Shown here one piece after another: positions 8,138 through 16,505 of a DNA stretch of 64,000 nucleotides (its first letter is position 1; the number at the start of each line of letters is the position of its first letter). Both the position numbers and the translations under genes were made by a program. The stretch is from the NCBI RefSeq assembly GCF_002009175.1, contig NZ_CP018047.1, positions 186,001 to 250,000 of the forward strand, written 5' to 3'. The notes under the pieces are model-generated. The model did not search any database and was not told where the DNA came from. It saw only the letters and a list, made by a program, of their open reading frames with translations. Origin of the DNA: Streptomyces niveus (GTDB lineage Bacteria; Actinomycetota; Actinomycetes; Streptomycetales; Streptomycetaceae).

Positions 8138-8207
8138 CGACGGATGGGGGTTCAAGTCCCTCCGGCGCCTCTCTCGTGGCGCTGTAGTTCAAAGGCAGAA
8201 CACGTCG
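8138..8207 (+). ncRNA. Circularly permuted tRNA-like element 2
   Basis: Same permuted order as element 1. Anticodon-stem 3' strand CGACG is at 8138-8142. The T arm is 8146-8162, stem GGGGG/CCCTC around TTCAAGT. The acceptor 3' strand CGGCGCC is at 8163-8169 with T73. After an eight-base link including T73 comes acceptor 5' strand GGCGCTG 8178-8184 (seven pairs, one G-U), then T8 A9, a canonical four-pair D arm GTTC-AAAGGCA-GAAC at 8187-8201, and anticodon-stem 5' strand CGTCG 8203-8207 (five Watson-Crick pairs with 8138-8142). The following ATCTCAA looks like a complete anticodon loop with CTC at 34-36. An outer helix 8125-8130/8220-8225 is possible. The variable region is only three bases. 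No CCA is encoded, unlike element 1. Confidence 0.6.
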
Positions 8208-8268
8208 ATCTCAACATGACCCGCGGTCTTAAACGCCGCCGGTGTGCGCAAATGGGTGGCAAGCTGGA

Positions 8269-8295
8269 GCCCGGGAGCTGGACATGCTCCCGGGT
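8269..8295 (+). terminator. Strong hairpin after the permuted tRNA pair
   Basis: GCCCGGGAGC at 8269-8278 pairs with GCTCCCGGGT at 8286-8295, ten pairs with a seven-base loop. It is the likely 3' boundary of a transcript carrying both tRNA-like elements. Confidence 0.6.
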
Positions 8296-8584
8296 TCCGT
8301 CACGTTCCGGCCCGCGGCTTGTGCCGTGACCGGGAAGGTCCACCGGGTTGGCGGGCCCAGCCCCTACCGATCCCGCCCGTGCCGATGACGGACGACCCGG
8401 AGCCGGCTCTGCTCCGGCCCGGTCCCCAACGCCGGGTTCGCTTCGGGCCAGCCGTACGGGACGATGGCCGCGTTGCCGGCCGGCCCGGCCATTGACGGCT
8501 CTCACGCGCACGCTTACGTTGCCCTCACCCGTACGCCGGACATGTGCCGGTTATGACGGATCCTGAGGACTTGGGGGCAGGGCG

Positions 8585-9574
8585 ATGAAGGCAGTGCTCC
8601 AGGAGCAGTTCGGGCCGCCGGACATCCTGCGGCTGAAGGAAGTCGACCGGCCCGAGGCCGGGGCCGGCCAGGTGCTGGTACGTGTGCACGCTGCCGCGCT
8701 CAACCCCTACGACTGGCACATGATGCGCGGCGACCCCTACGCGGCGCGACTGATGGGCGGCATGGGGCTGACCCGTCCGAAGCACCGCGTCGCCGGCATC
8801 GACGCGGCCGGAGTGGTGGAGGCTGTTGGCGCCGGCGTGGAAGGGCTCCGGCCCGGCACCCCGGTACTCGGTTTCTGTGCGGGGGCGTTCGCCGAATACG
8901 CATGCGCTGAGGCGGAGTTGCTGGTGCCGAAGCCCGAGCGTCTGTCCTTCGAGCAGGCAGCGGCCACGCCGATGGCAGCGGTGACCGCCCTGCGCGGCAT
9001 CCGGACGGTGGGCCGGGTCCGGGCCGGGCAGCGGGTACTGGTCAACGGGGCGGGTGGCGGCGTGGGCACCTTCGCCGTACAGATCGCGGCCGGCCTGGAC
9101 GCGGAGGTCACCGGGGTGTGCAGCGCCGGCAGCACCGAGATGGTGCGCTCGCTGGGCGCCACGCACGTCATCGACCACCACCGCGAGGACTTCACCGAAA
9201 GACACGCTCGCTACGACGTGATCCTGGACAACGTGGGCAACCTGCCGCTCGGCCGGCTGCGTCGGGCGCTCACCCCGACCGGAGTCCTGGTGGCCAACGG
9301 CGGCGGCTCACCCGGCCGGGTGTTCGGCGCGATCGGCTCCACGCTGAGACTGGTCGCGGTCAACACCGTTGCCCGGCACAGCCTGCGCCCGATCATCCCG
9401 GCAACCCCGAGCGGTCCGGCCCATGAAGATCTGCTCGCCGTGACCGCGCTCATCGACGCCGGTCAGGTCACCCCCATGGTCGGCAGGACCTACCCCCTGG
9501 CCGACACGACCGAGGCCATGCGGCATTTGGAGGAAGGCCACTCCCGCGGCAAGACCGTGATCACCGTGCACTGA
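8585..9574 (+). CDS. NADP-dependent oxidoreductase, quinone-reductase-like MDR family
   Basis: This 329-aa protein has the medium-chain dehydrogenase/reductase fold: an N-terminal GroES-like domain (AALNPYDWHMMRGDPYA) lacking the structural-zinc cysteines, and a Rossmann part with VLVNGAGGGVGTFAVQIA around residue 153. These features are typical of zinc-independent quinone or enone reductases that use NADPH. It should reduce an electrophilic double bond or quinone, with unknown substrate. The start ATG has a GGGGGCAGGG stretch upstream. The next gene is convergent. Confidence 0.87.
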   Translation: MKAVLQEQFGPPDILRLKEVDRPEAGAGQVLVRVHAAALNPYDWHMMRGDPYAARLMGGMGLTRPKHRVAGIDAAGVVEAVGAGVEGLRPGTPVLGFCAGAFAEYACAEAELLVPKPERLSFEQAAATPMAAVTALRGIRTVGRVRAGQRVLVNGAGGGVGTFAVQIAAGLDAEVTGVCSAGSTEMVRSLGATHVIDHHREDFTERHARYDVILDNVGNLPLGRLRRALTPTGVLVANGGGSPGRVFGAIGSTLRLVAVNTVARHSLRPIIPATPSGPAHEDLLAVTALIDAGQVTPMVGRTYPLADTTEAMRHLEEGHSRGKTVITVH

Positions 9575-9611
9575 CGCACGGCCTGCGGGCCCGGCGCCCT
9601 TTCCCACTCCG

Positions 9612-10316
9612 TCAGGCAGCGGTGGCACGCGAGGTCGCCGCCGCCCGGCCGCGCTCGGAGTCCGGGAACTGCCGCAGCAGTTCGCGCAGTTGCGGTGCCT
9701 GGGTGTTCGCGCCGAAGACCGGGGTGCCGGGCTCCATGCGTACGCCTTCGGCGAGCGCTCCGGCCTCGACCGGATCGAAGCCGAGGGCGTCCACCAGCGT
9801 GGTGACGGTGGCCACGGCCTGGGGCTCGTCCCCCGCGACGGCGATGGCGCGGCGGCCGGGCGCCCCCGTGGTGAGATCGGGGCGGGCGCCGTCCTCCAGG
9901 TCGTGGTAGCCCATGTGGTTGAAGGCTTTCACGACGCGGGAGCCGGGCAGTTGGGCTTGGACGAGCTCGCTGGAGGAGGTGCTCGGGTCGGTGAGGTCGT
10001 CGCGGATTCCGTCCACCTCCCACCAGTAGTTCATCGCGTCGACGACGAGCTTGCCGCGCAGTGCCTCCACCGGGACGCTGCGGTATTTGCCGAGAGGCAT
10101 GGCGAGGATGACGAGGTCCGCCTCGGCGGCGGCCCGTTCGGCGGTGACGGGCTCGGCGCCCGGGGCGAGAACCTCCACGGTGAGGGCGATGCGCTCCGGT
10201 GCGCCCGAGCCCGCGATCCGGACCCGGTGGCCGGCTGCGACAGCAAGGCGGGCCAGTACCGTGCCGACCTTGCCCGCGCCCAGGATGCCGATCGTCGCAA
10301 GGGGGCGAGTGCTCAT
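9612..10316 (-). CDS. NADPH-dependent F420 reductase-like protein
   Basis: The start at 10316 is chosen because AAAGGAG lies six bases upstream. The 234-aa product begins with a Rossmann site, [18 protein letters not shown], continues with [11 protein letters not shown] and [16 protein letters not shown], and resembles the NADP-binding F420 reductase/ProC-like family. It may transfer hydride between NADPH and F420 or act on a small substrate. It follows the LLM flavin/F420-type oxidoreductase gene by 36 bases, which fits a supply of reduced deazaflavin. Confidence 0.8.
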   Translation of the reverse strand: MSTRPLATIGILGAGKVGTVLARLAVAAGHRVRIAGSGAPERIALTVEVLAPGAEPVTAERAAAEADLVILAMPLGKYRSVPVEALRGKLVVDAMNYWWEVDGIRDDLTDPSTSSSELVQAQLPGSRVVKAFNHMGYHDLEDGARPDLTTGAPGRRAIAVAGDEPQAVATVTTLVDALGFDPVEAGALAEGVRMEPGTPVFGANTQAPQLRELLRQFPDSERGRAAATSRATAA

Positions 10317-10352
10317 TGCGTACTCCTTTGCTGCTTCTGCGGTCAACTGCGT

Positions 10353-11396
10353 TCAGTCGGCGAGCAGTTCGCGGACCATCGGGACGACCTCGGTGCCGTA
10401 CAGCTCGACCGCCCGCAGCCGGGCGCTGAGCGGCTGGGCGCCGCTGGTGTAGACGAGGTCGAACCGGCCGACGCCGAGTTGCTTGATGGCGGCGGCCATC
10501 TTGCGGGCGACGGTCTGGGGGGAGCCGACGTACATCGAGCCGTGCTCGATCTCCGCCTCGTACTCGCTCCGGGTGACCGGCGGCCAGCCGCGCAGGGCCC
10601 CGATCGTGTCACGGACGATCTTGTAGTGCGGCCAGTGCAGGGCACGGGCCTCTTCGTCGGTGTCGGCGATGAACCCCGGGGAGTGCATGCCGACCGGGTG
10701 CGCGGTTGTCCCGAACTGCTCGGCGGCACGCCGGTAGAGGTCGATGTAGCGGGTGAAGCGGGACGGATCGCCACCGATGATCGCGAGCATGAGCGGCAGC
10801 CCGTAGCGCGCGGTGCGGATCACCGACTGCGGGGAGCCGCCGACCCCGACCCAGGTGGGCAGGCGCCCGGACTCGGTCTTGGGGAAGACGTCCGCGTTCC
10901 GCAGCGCGGCACGCTGGGTGCCCTCCCAGGTGACCGGCTTCTCCTCCAGCAACTGGACGAAGAGGTTCAGCTTCTCCTCGAAGAGCACGTCGTAGTCGGC
11001 CAGGTCGTAGCCGAACAGCGGGAACGACTCGGTGAACGAGCCCCGGCCCAGGATGACTTCGGCGCGACCGTTGGAGAGCGCGTCCAGGGTCGAGAACCGC
11101 TGGTGGACGCGGACCGGATCGTCCGAGCTGAGCACGGTGACACCGGAGGCGAGCCGGATCCGTTCGGTACGGGTGGCGATGCCCGCCAGCACCGTCTCGG
11201 GCGTGGAGACGGCGTACTCGGGCCGGTGGTGCTCGCCGAGCGCGAGCGCGTCGACCCCGATGGAGTCGGCGAGCACGGCCTCGTCCACGACCTGCCGGAT
11301 CGCGCGGGCGTGGGAGACGGGACGGCCCTCGTCGTCCTGGGGGACGTCGCCGAAGGTGTCGAGGCCGAAGAGGACGTCGAGCGTGACGGCGGACAT
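10353..11396 (-). CDS. LLM class flavin-dependent oxidoreductase
   Basis: This 347-aa luciferase-like monooxygenase has LFGLDTFGDVP at the N-terminus, GVDALALGEHHRPEY, IRLASGVTVLSSDDPVRVHQ and VGVGGSPQSVIRTARYG, all characteristic of the TIM-barrel family that uses FMNH2 or F420H2. The substrate is unknown. GGAG sits six bases before the ATG. It lies between the DoxX-like gene and the F420-reductase-like gene on one strand, divergent from a TetR gene, forming a small redox operon. Confidence 0.87.
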   Translation of the reverse strand: MSAVTLDVLFGLDTFGDVPQDDEGRPVSHARAIRQVVDEAVLADSIGVDALALGEHHRPEYAVSTPETVLAGIATRTERIRLASGVTVLSSDDPVRVHQRFSTLDALSNGRAEVILGRGSFTESFPLFGYDLADYDVLFEEKLNLFVQLLEEKPVTWEGTQRAALRNADVFPKTESGRLPTWVGVGGSPQSVIRTARYGLPLMLAIIGGDPSRFTRYIDLYRRAAEQFGTTAHPVGMHSPGFIADTDEEARALHWPHYKIVRDTIGALRGWPPVTRSEYEAEIEHGSMYVGSPQTVARKMAAAIKQLGVGRFDLVYTSGAQPLSARLRAVELYGTEVVPMVRELLAD

Positions 11397-11451
11397 GGCG
11401 GGCTCCGTTTCGGAGGAGGAACTGGGCAGGGGGCGGATGCCCTCGGGCGGC

Positions 11452-11823
11452 TTACCAGGCGTACGGGCCGAAGCGGCCCCAGGCGATCACGATCGCGACG
11501 GCGAGCAGGACGATGTTGACGCCGACGTTCGGCCATTCACTGCGGCGGGCGTGGGTGATGACCGCACCGATCATGATCAGCGCGACGCCGACGGCCGCGA
11601 GTGGTGTGAGCGCGGTGGCGATGCCGGTCGCGGCCGGGAGGATCAGGCCGAACGCGGCCAGCACCTCCAGTGCGGCGATGGTCTTGACCTGGCCCGCGCT
11701 GAAGCTCCTCGCCCAGGCCATCGACTCGGCGGTCTTCTCGTAGGGCTGGGCGAGCTTGCCGCCGCCGGCGGCGAGCATCGCGGCGGCGAGGAGGGCCTGC
11801 AGGATCCAGAGGAAGACATTCAT
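11452..11823 (-). CDS. DoxX family membrane protein
   Basis: This 123-aa protein has four predicted membrane helices and the DoxX pattern: LLAAAMLAAGGGKLAQPYEK near the N-terminus, then the conserved FSAGQVKTIAALEVLAAFGL and a terminal VVI-type hydrophobic segment. DoxX proteins are linked to thiol and oxidative stress handling in membranes. It is the first gene of the leftward redox operon, facing the TetR gene across a 199-base intergenic region with a 24-bp palindrome. Confidence 0.82.
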   Translation of the reverse strand: MNVFLWILQALLAAAMLAAGGGKLAQPYEKTAESMAWARSFSAGQVKTIAALEVLAAFGLILPAATGIATALTPLAAVGVALIMIGAVITHARRSEWPNVGVNIVLLAVAIVIAWGRFGPYAW

Positions 11824-11952
11824 TTCGGAGTCCGATTTCGTTCGACGGGATGGGACGTGGCCAGGCGCGGGCCATCGGCCACCGCGTACCGAGCACTGCG
11901 ATGGAGGGTGCGGAGCCCGGGGCGAGGAGCCGGTGGCGAAGCCTCGGACAGC

Positions 11953-11976
11953 ATAAGCGGACTTCACCCCGCTTAT
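11953..11976. promoter_or_regulatory. Palindromic operator between doxX-like and tetR genes
   Basis: ATAAGCGG at 11953-11960 is repeated inverted as CCGCTTAT at 11969-11976 with an eight-base spacer. It lies between the divergent DoxX and TetR genes, as expected for an operator through which the TetR protein controls itself and the redox operon. Confidence 0.6.
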
Positions 11977-12022
11977 ATTCCGGTCGCCCGGACGGATCGC
12001 GAAGCGGGGATAGATTTGCCGC

Positions 12023-12664
12023 ATGGATCGAACGCCCCTGTCTCTTGGACGGCCGCGCGCCGAGCGCGCCGACGCCGCCCGCAACCGGGAGCAGCTACTG
12101 GCGGTGGCCCGCGAGATGGTTGCCGAGCTGGGGGCGGACAAGGTCACCATGGACGGCCTCGCCGAAGGCGCCGGTCTGGGCAAAGGCACCGTCTACCGCC
12201 GCTTCGGCACCCGCGCCGGCATCTTCCACGCCCTGCTCGACGACGACGAGCACGCCTTCCAGCGCGAGGTCCTGGCCGGCCCGCCTCCGCTCGGCCCCGG
12301 CGCGAGCCCCCTGGAGCGACTGGTCGCCTACGGCCGGTCGCGCATCGCCTTCCTCACCGCCCACATCACGATCGTCCGCTCCGCCCTGGACCACCACCGG
12401 GCTGTCCCCGCCGAGGGTGGCAGCGCCTTCACCCAGGCCCATATCCGCATGCTGCTCGGCCGGGCGGGCACCGGCGTCGCCGACCTGGACAGCCTGACCG
12501 TCCAGCTCACCAGCGCCCTCGAAGGCCCTTTCATGATCTTCCTGGCGCTGCCGGGGACCGGCCCCGAGCCGAGCGCCGAGGCCGACGCCGCCTTCGAGCG
12601 GCGCGCCCGCCCGCTCGGGGACAGCTGGCAGACCCTGGTCGAGAGAGTCTGCCGCCGGGCCTGA
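12023..12664 (+). CDS. TetR/AcrR family transcriptional regulator
   Basis: This 213-aa protein has a TetR helix-turn-helix near residues 30-60: VTMDGLAEGAGLGKGTVYRR followed by FGTRAGIF. The C-terminal domain is helical and variable as usual for ligand binding. It is divergent from the DoxX/LLM/F420-reductase operon and probably represses it through the palindrome at 11953-11976. Confidence 0.9.
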   Translation: MDRTPLSLGRPRAERADAARNREQLLAVAREMVAELGADKVTMDGLAEGAGLGKGTVYRRFGTRAGIFHALLDDDEHAFQREVLAGPPPLGPGASPLERLVAYGRSRIAFLTAHITIVRSALDHHRAVPAEGGSAFTQAHIRMLLGRAGTGVADLDSLTVQLTSALEGPFMIFLALPGTGPEPSAEADAAFERRARPLGDSWQTLVERVCRRA

Positions 12665-12771
12665 ACCTGTTCGCTCCGTGGTGCCGTGCGTTTTCTTTCG
12701 CCGCGAGGTACGCGCCTGTTGCTGCTGGTGGACGGCCTCGGAGAACGCTCCCGCCGCGCGTAGGTTCCGGC

Positions 12772-12803
12772 TTGACCTTCGACCTGGGTCGAAGGTCTAC
12801 GGT
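12772..12803 (+). promoter_or_regulatory. MerR-type promoter with perfect dyad
   Basis: The -35 TTGACC (12772-12777) and -10 TACGGT (12798-12803) are separated by 20 bases, longer than the usual 17. The spacer is occupied by a perfect dyad, arms ACCTTCGACC (12775-12784) and GGTCGAAGGT (12787-12796). This is the classic geometry activated by MerR regulators through DNA untwisting. The ATG follows within about 8 bases of the -10, so the transcript is probably leaderless. Confidence 0.75.
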
Positions 12804-12810
12804 CGGATCT

Positions 12811-13596
12811 ATGGGCACCATGCGGATCTCGAAGCTCGCCGAACGTTCCGGCGTTCCGGCCACCACCCTGCGTTTCTACGAGACCGCGGGGCTGCTGCCC
12901 GCCGACCGGACCTCGGCCGGCTACCGGGTCTACGGCGAAGCCGCGGTCGAGCGGCTGGCGTTCATCGGCGCGGCCAAGCACCTGGGGCTGGCGCTGGCTG
13001 AGATCGGCGAACTGCTCGGGGTGTGGGAGGCGGGCGCCTGTCGGGACGTGAAGGCCGATCTGCGTCCGCGGATCGCCGCCCGCCTGACCGAGGCCGAGTC
13101 CCGCGCCGCCGAGTTGGCCGCGTTCACCGCCTCCCTGCACACCGCCCTGGAGCACCTGGACGCACTGCCCGACCGCGCGAGCCCGTGCAATCCCGAGTGC
13201 GGCTTCCTCTCCCCGTCGGCCCCGGCCGCCGCCGTTGGTACACGGCCGGTCGACATCCTGCTCACACCAAGCCGCCAGGTGGCCGAGGCGGAGGCGGAGC
13301 AATGGCGGACAGCTCCGGTGGCCTGCTCCCTGACCGGCGACGGATTGCACGAGCGGACCGTCCAGTGGCGCGAGGTGGTCGACGGCGCCGTGCGGACCTC
13401 GGTGCCGGAAGGACTGCGGCTGACGCTGCCGGTCGAGCGGACGGCGCGGGTGGCGGAGCTGGCGGCGGCGGAGCAGCGATGCTGTCCGTTCTTCGACTTC
13501 CGGCTTCATCTCGACGGCCCGCGTCTGCACTTGGAGGTCCGTGCGCCGGCTGATGGTGCCCGGCTGCTTGCCGACCTGTTCGGGCCGGCCGCCTGA
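12811..13596 (+). CDS. MerR family regulator with cysteine-rich C-terminal domain
   Basis: This 261-aa protein starts MGTMRISKLAERSGVPATTL, the MerR winged-helix domain, followed by RFYETAGLLPADRTSAGYRV. After the dimerisation helix come Cys residues in GACRDVK and in CNPECGF, then a C-terminal extension of about 110 residues with ERTARVAELAAAEQRCCPFF. Cysteines at these positions suggest metal or thiol-reactive ligand sensing, but the ligand is not determined. The promoter dyad just upstream implies autoregulation and control of the following YnfA-like gene. Confidence 0.85.
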   Translation: MGTMRISKLAERSGVPATTLRFYETAGLLPADRTSAGYRVYGEAAVERLAFIGAAKHLGLALAEIGELLGVWEAGACRDVKADLRPRIAARLTEAESRAAELAAFTASLHTALEHLDALPDRASPCNPECGFLSPSAPAAAVGTRPVDILLTPSRQVAEAEAEQWRTAPVACSLTGDGLHERTVQWREVVDGAVRTSVPEGLRLTLPVERTARVAELAAAEQRCCPFFDFRLHLDGPRLHLEVRAPADGARLLADLFGPAA

Positions 13597-13647
13597 CCGC
13601 GTGTCCCTGTTCCGCCCACTCACCCCCCTCGCCGGAGTGCCCCCGCC

Positions 13648-13983
13648 ATGCTCGTCGCCCGCTCCATCGCCCTGTTCGCCGTTGCCGCGCTGTTCGAGAT
13701 CGGGGGCGCGTGGCTTGTCTGGCAGGGCATCCGCGAGCACAAGGGGTGGATCTGGATCGGTGCCGGCGTCATCGCGCTCGGTCTGTACGGGGTGGTGGCC
13801 ACCTTCCAGAACGATGACAACTTCGGCCGGATCCTCGCCGCGTACGGCGGGATCTTCGTCGCCGGGTCGATCGCCTGGGGCATGGTCGCCGACGGTTACC
13901 GCCCGGACCGCTTCGACGTCATCGGCGCGCTGGTCTGCCTCGCCGGGATGGCGGTCATCATGTACGCCCCGCGCGGCCACTGA
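13648..13983 (+). CDS. YnfA family (UPF0060) small membrane protein
   Basis: This 111-aa protein has four membrane helices and the family signature [28 protein letters not shown] and [15 protein letters not shown]. YnfA proteins resemble small multidrug-resistance transporters; some are reported to export toxic compounds. It lies 51 bases after the MerR gene and is probably its regulatory target. Confidence 0.88.
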   Translation: MLVARSIALFAVAALFEIGGAWLVWQGIREHKGWIWIGAGVIALGLYGVVATFQNDDNFGRILAAYGGIFVAGSIAWGMVADGYRPDRFDVIGALVCLAGMAVIMYAPRGH

Positions 13984-14174
13984 GCCGGCTGCACCGGGCT
14001 CAGGTCTGGGTCTCGCCGCCGCCGATCCCGGATGCGCGCCTCGCGGATCGCGTGGCTCCGGGTCTCGATACGTCGTCCGGATCCGGCAGGCACGACACGT
14101 GCAACTGTTCGGGGTCGGTATGTGTCTAGGGGTTACAGGTTGTCGTTCTGCTGAAAGACACCTTCCGTTCAGCG

Positions 14175-15476
14175 ATGTCCCGACAGAGGATTCCGTCAAT
14201 GCCGACCCCGCCGTACCGACGCCGCGTCTCCCGTTCCGCCGTCGCCACCCTCGGTGCCGCCGGGCTTGTCGCGCTGGGCGCCGCTTCCGCTCCCGCTGCC
14301 GTGGGCGACGAGACGCCGCCCTCCCTGGCCCTCGGAGACATCAAGCCGATCACCGGAGTGAAACCGGGGAGCCCGGTCGATCTGCCGGTCACCGTGGTGA
14401 ACAACGGCACCACGACCGTCGAAAAGGTGTGGATCAAGTACACCGCCACCCGGGGTCTCGCCTTCCCGGAGGTTCCCTCCAACTGCCAGAATCAGTACGT
14501 CGGTGCGTACGACGAGATGCCCGAGCGGTGGATCGCGATTTGCGCGTTCGACGAGGCGGTGAAGCCGGGTGTCGCCTACTCGCCCCAGAAGCCGTTCGCC
14601 GTCAAGGCGGAGAAGCACGCCTTCGATGACGAGATGTGGGTGACCGTCACGGATTACGAGCCGTCACCGGACGAGAACAGCGTTCCGGTTCGTGGCACCG
14701 CACCGGAGATCGAACTGATCGAGTCGCCAACCGGGGGTACGGGGTCCAAGGACCGGTTCAGGGTGCCCGTCACGTCGGTCAACTCGGCCGACTACGAGGT
14801 GACGGGCGCGGCGTTGCGGGGGAAGCCCGGCGACACGGTGACGATGAAGGTGACTTTCACCAACACCGGCCCCGGCTGGGTCTGGTCGAGGCCGGAGACT
14901 CCGTGGACCTCCGTCCTGGTCACGCTCCCCGCCGGGACATCGGTCGTCAAGCCCGACTTCTACTGCAAGCCCAAGGGCAAGGTGCACAACTGCGGCCTCA
15001 CGACCCGCCCGCAGGAACACCTCGAGACGGCGACCTTCACGTTCAAGTTGAAGATCGACAAGAAGGTGGCGGGCGCCAAGGGCTCGGTGGCGTTGAGCAA
15101 CAGGAAGCTGCCGTTCGACCCCGACAAGACCAACGACACGGCCCCGATCACGCTGGAGGTCACCGGCGGGGAGCCGGGCGCGACGGGCGGTACGACGGGA
15201 GGTACGACCGGCGGTACGACCGGCGGTACGGACGGTGGCTCCGGCTCGACCGGCGGGTCGAGCGGCGGGTCCACCGGCTCGACGGGCTCGACGGGCTCGA
15301 CGGGCGGGTCGTCGGCGGCCGGCGGTGCCGGCACGGCCACGACCGGCGGCAACCTCGCGGCGACCGGTTCCTCCTCCGCCACACTCCCGATCACGGGCGC
15401 GGCCGCCGCAGCGGTCGTCATGGGCGCGGGCACCATCCTCGTCGTACGCCGCCGCCGGGCGCGGCACGACAACTGA
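14175..15476 (+). CDS. Cell-wall-anchored (LAxTG) secreted protein
   Basis: The 433-aa product has a twin-Arg-flanked signal peptide (YRRRVSRSAVATLGAAGLVA) and two immunoglobulin-like beta segments with DLPVTVVNNGTTTVEKVW and TVTMKVTFTNTGPGWVW. A Thr/Gly/Ser repeat stalk at about residues 335-395 follows, then LAATG, a hydrophobic helix and a basic tail RRRRARHDN. LAxTG followed by helix and tail is the sortase E substrate pattern of Streptomyces. It is probably displayed on the wall. An alternative ATG at 14199 has GAGG upstream and may be the real start. Confidence 0.8.
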   Translation: MSRQRIPSMPTPPYRRRVSRSAVATLGAAGLVALGAASAPAAVGDETPPSLALGDIKPITGVKPGSPVDLPVTVVNNGTTTVEKVWIKYTATRGLAFPEVPSNCQNQYVGAYDEMPERWIAICAFDEAVKPGVAYSPQKPFAVKAEKHAFDDEMWVTVTDYEPSPDENSVPVRGTAPEIELIESPTGGTGSKDRFRVPVTSVNSADYEVTGAALRGKPGDTVTMKVTFTNTGPGWVWSRPETPWTSVLVTLPAGTSVVKPDFYCKPKGKVHNCGLTTRPQEHLETATFTFKLKIDKKVAGAKGSVALSNRKLPFDPDKTNDTAPITLEVTGGEPGATGGTTGGTTGGTTGGTDGGSGSTGGSSGGSTGSTGSTGSTGGSSAAGGAGTATTGGNLAATGSSSATLPITGAAAAAVVMGAGTILVVRRRRARHDN

Positions 15477-15489
15477 CGGACTGACGCCG

Positions 15490-15520
15490 CGCGCGGGCCC
15501 GGCCCTGTGGCCCCCGCGCG
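15490..15520 (+). terminator. Hairpin after the wall-protein gene
   Basis: CGCGCGGG at 15490-15497 pairs with CCCGCGCG at 15513-15520, with further GC pairing inside the loop. It lies 13 bases after the stop codon. Confidence 0.55.
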
Positions 15521-15546
15521 TGCGAGGGAACCGCGACCAGCGCGGG

Positions 15547-15577
15547 CAGCCGTCAGGTGCCCCTGCCTGCACTCACC
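15547..15577. repeat. 31-bp direct repeat, left copy
   Basis: This stretch, starting CAGCCGTCAGGTGCCC and ending TGCCTGCACTCACC, recurs with one mismatch at 18558-18588 in the same orientation. Both copies lie in intergenic DNA near gene ends. They flank a 3-kb block with the protease, SDR and SnoaL-like genes. Confidence 0.7.
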
Positions 15578-15629
15578 TGAGCAGTGAGTCGGAAAGTACG
15601 CTCTCGGGCATCAGGTGAGCCCGGTGCGG

Positions 15630-16505
15630 TCAGAAGACGGATACGCCGTGGGCGGCGAGGGGTTCGACCACGGGCTGGGCGAAGGTGGTGCCGCCCGAGG
15701 TGCAATTGCCGCTGCCGCCGGAGATCAGGCCGATGGCCTGGGTGGCCGAGAAGACCGGGCCACCACTGGAGCCCTGTTCGGCGCAGAGGTTGGTCTGGAT
15801 CATGCCGTAGACGATGTCGCCGCCACCGTAGTTGACCGTGGCGTTCAGGCCGACGACCGTGCCGCTGCGCAGGCCCCCCGTGGGGGAGACGCTGCTGACC
15901 CCCCGCCCGACGATGGCGTTACCGGCGGAGGTGATGTCCTGATAGGTGCCGTTGTAAAGGTAGACGGAGCCCTGGGCGGCGCTCTGGTCCGTGTAGCGGA
16001 TGAGGGCGTAGTCGTTGTCCGGGAAACTGGAGTTGACGGTCGTGCCGATGTTGGAGACGTCGCCCACGTTCGTACAGTGCCCCGCGGTGAGGGCGTATTT
16101 GACGTCCGCGCTGTCCCGCACGTTGAAGCCGACCAGACACCGGACACCACCGGGCAGTTGGATGTACTCGCCGCCGGCGACGTACTTGGTGAGTATTCCG
16201 GTGGTGGGGTTGATCTCCGGCGCCCCGGCCGGAGTTGTCGCCGCCTCTGTGAGTGTGGTGAGTTCGCCGGCGTCGACCGTGCTGTCCACGGTGACCACCA
16301 CCTTGCCGGTCGCGGCGTCCGTGTACCACGCACTGCCCCCGATATCCGCACGCGCCAGGGCAGAGTGCGCTGCGGTGAGCTGTGCTGCGGTGGGTCTGCC
16401 CGCGTCCGAGTCGGCGGCGGCGCCCGGCACGGTCAGCGCGGTGGCTGCCAGCAGCACGGAAGCGACGGCGGCAAGTCGTGTACGGGGGGCGGGAGTACGG
16501 TTCAC
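15630..16505 (-). CDS. Secreted S1 family serine protease (streptogrisin-like)
   Basis: The 291-aa preproprotein has a signal peptide ([20 protein letters not shown]), a short propeptide and a chymotrypsin-fold domain. The triad is His in [10 protein letters not shown], Asp in [11 protein letters not shown] and Ser in [12 protein letters not shown]. Paired cysteines around His and near the C-terminus fit streptogrisin disulfides. The GTG start at 16505 is preferred over an upstream ATG because GGAGG lies five bases before it. It should be a secreted endopeptidase. Confidence 0.88.
   Translation of the reverse strand: MNRTPAPRTRLAAVASVLLAATALTVPGAAADSDAGRPTAAQLTAAHSALARADIGGSAWYTDAATGKVVVTVDSTVDAGELTTLTEAATTPAGAPEINPTTGILTKYVAGGEYIQLPGGVRCLVGFNVRDSADVKYALTAGHCTNVGDVSNIGTTVNSSFPDNDYALIRYTDQSAAQGSVYLYNGTYQDITSAGNAIVGRGVSSVSPTGGLRSGTVVGLNATVNYGGGDIVYGMIQTNLCAEQGSSGGPVFSATQAIGLISGGSGNCTSGGTTFAQPVVEPLAAHGVSVF

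Noticed and set aside
8125..8225. A bacterial Y RNA (YrlA) as the sole explanation of the permuted elements
   Set aside because: YrlA also has a permuted tRNA-like fold, so it remains an alternative, but I do not find a convincing GNCGAA(N)G Ro-binding motif, element 1 encodes CCA, and anticodon-like loops are present in both.
11032..12810. Long N-terminal extension of the MerR frame
   Set aside because: The frame overlies the LLM, DoxX and TetR genes; family similarity and the MerR-type promoter set the start at 12811.
12328..14199. A 623-aa leftward frame antisense to TetR, MerR and YnfA genes
   Set aside because: Its composition is Arg/Pro/Gly-rich without any domain; it is a third-position GC artefact of the true genes on the other strand.
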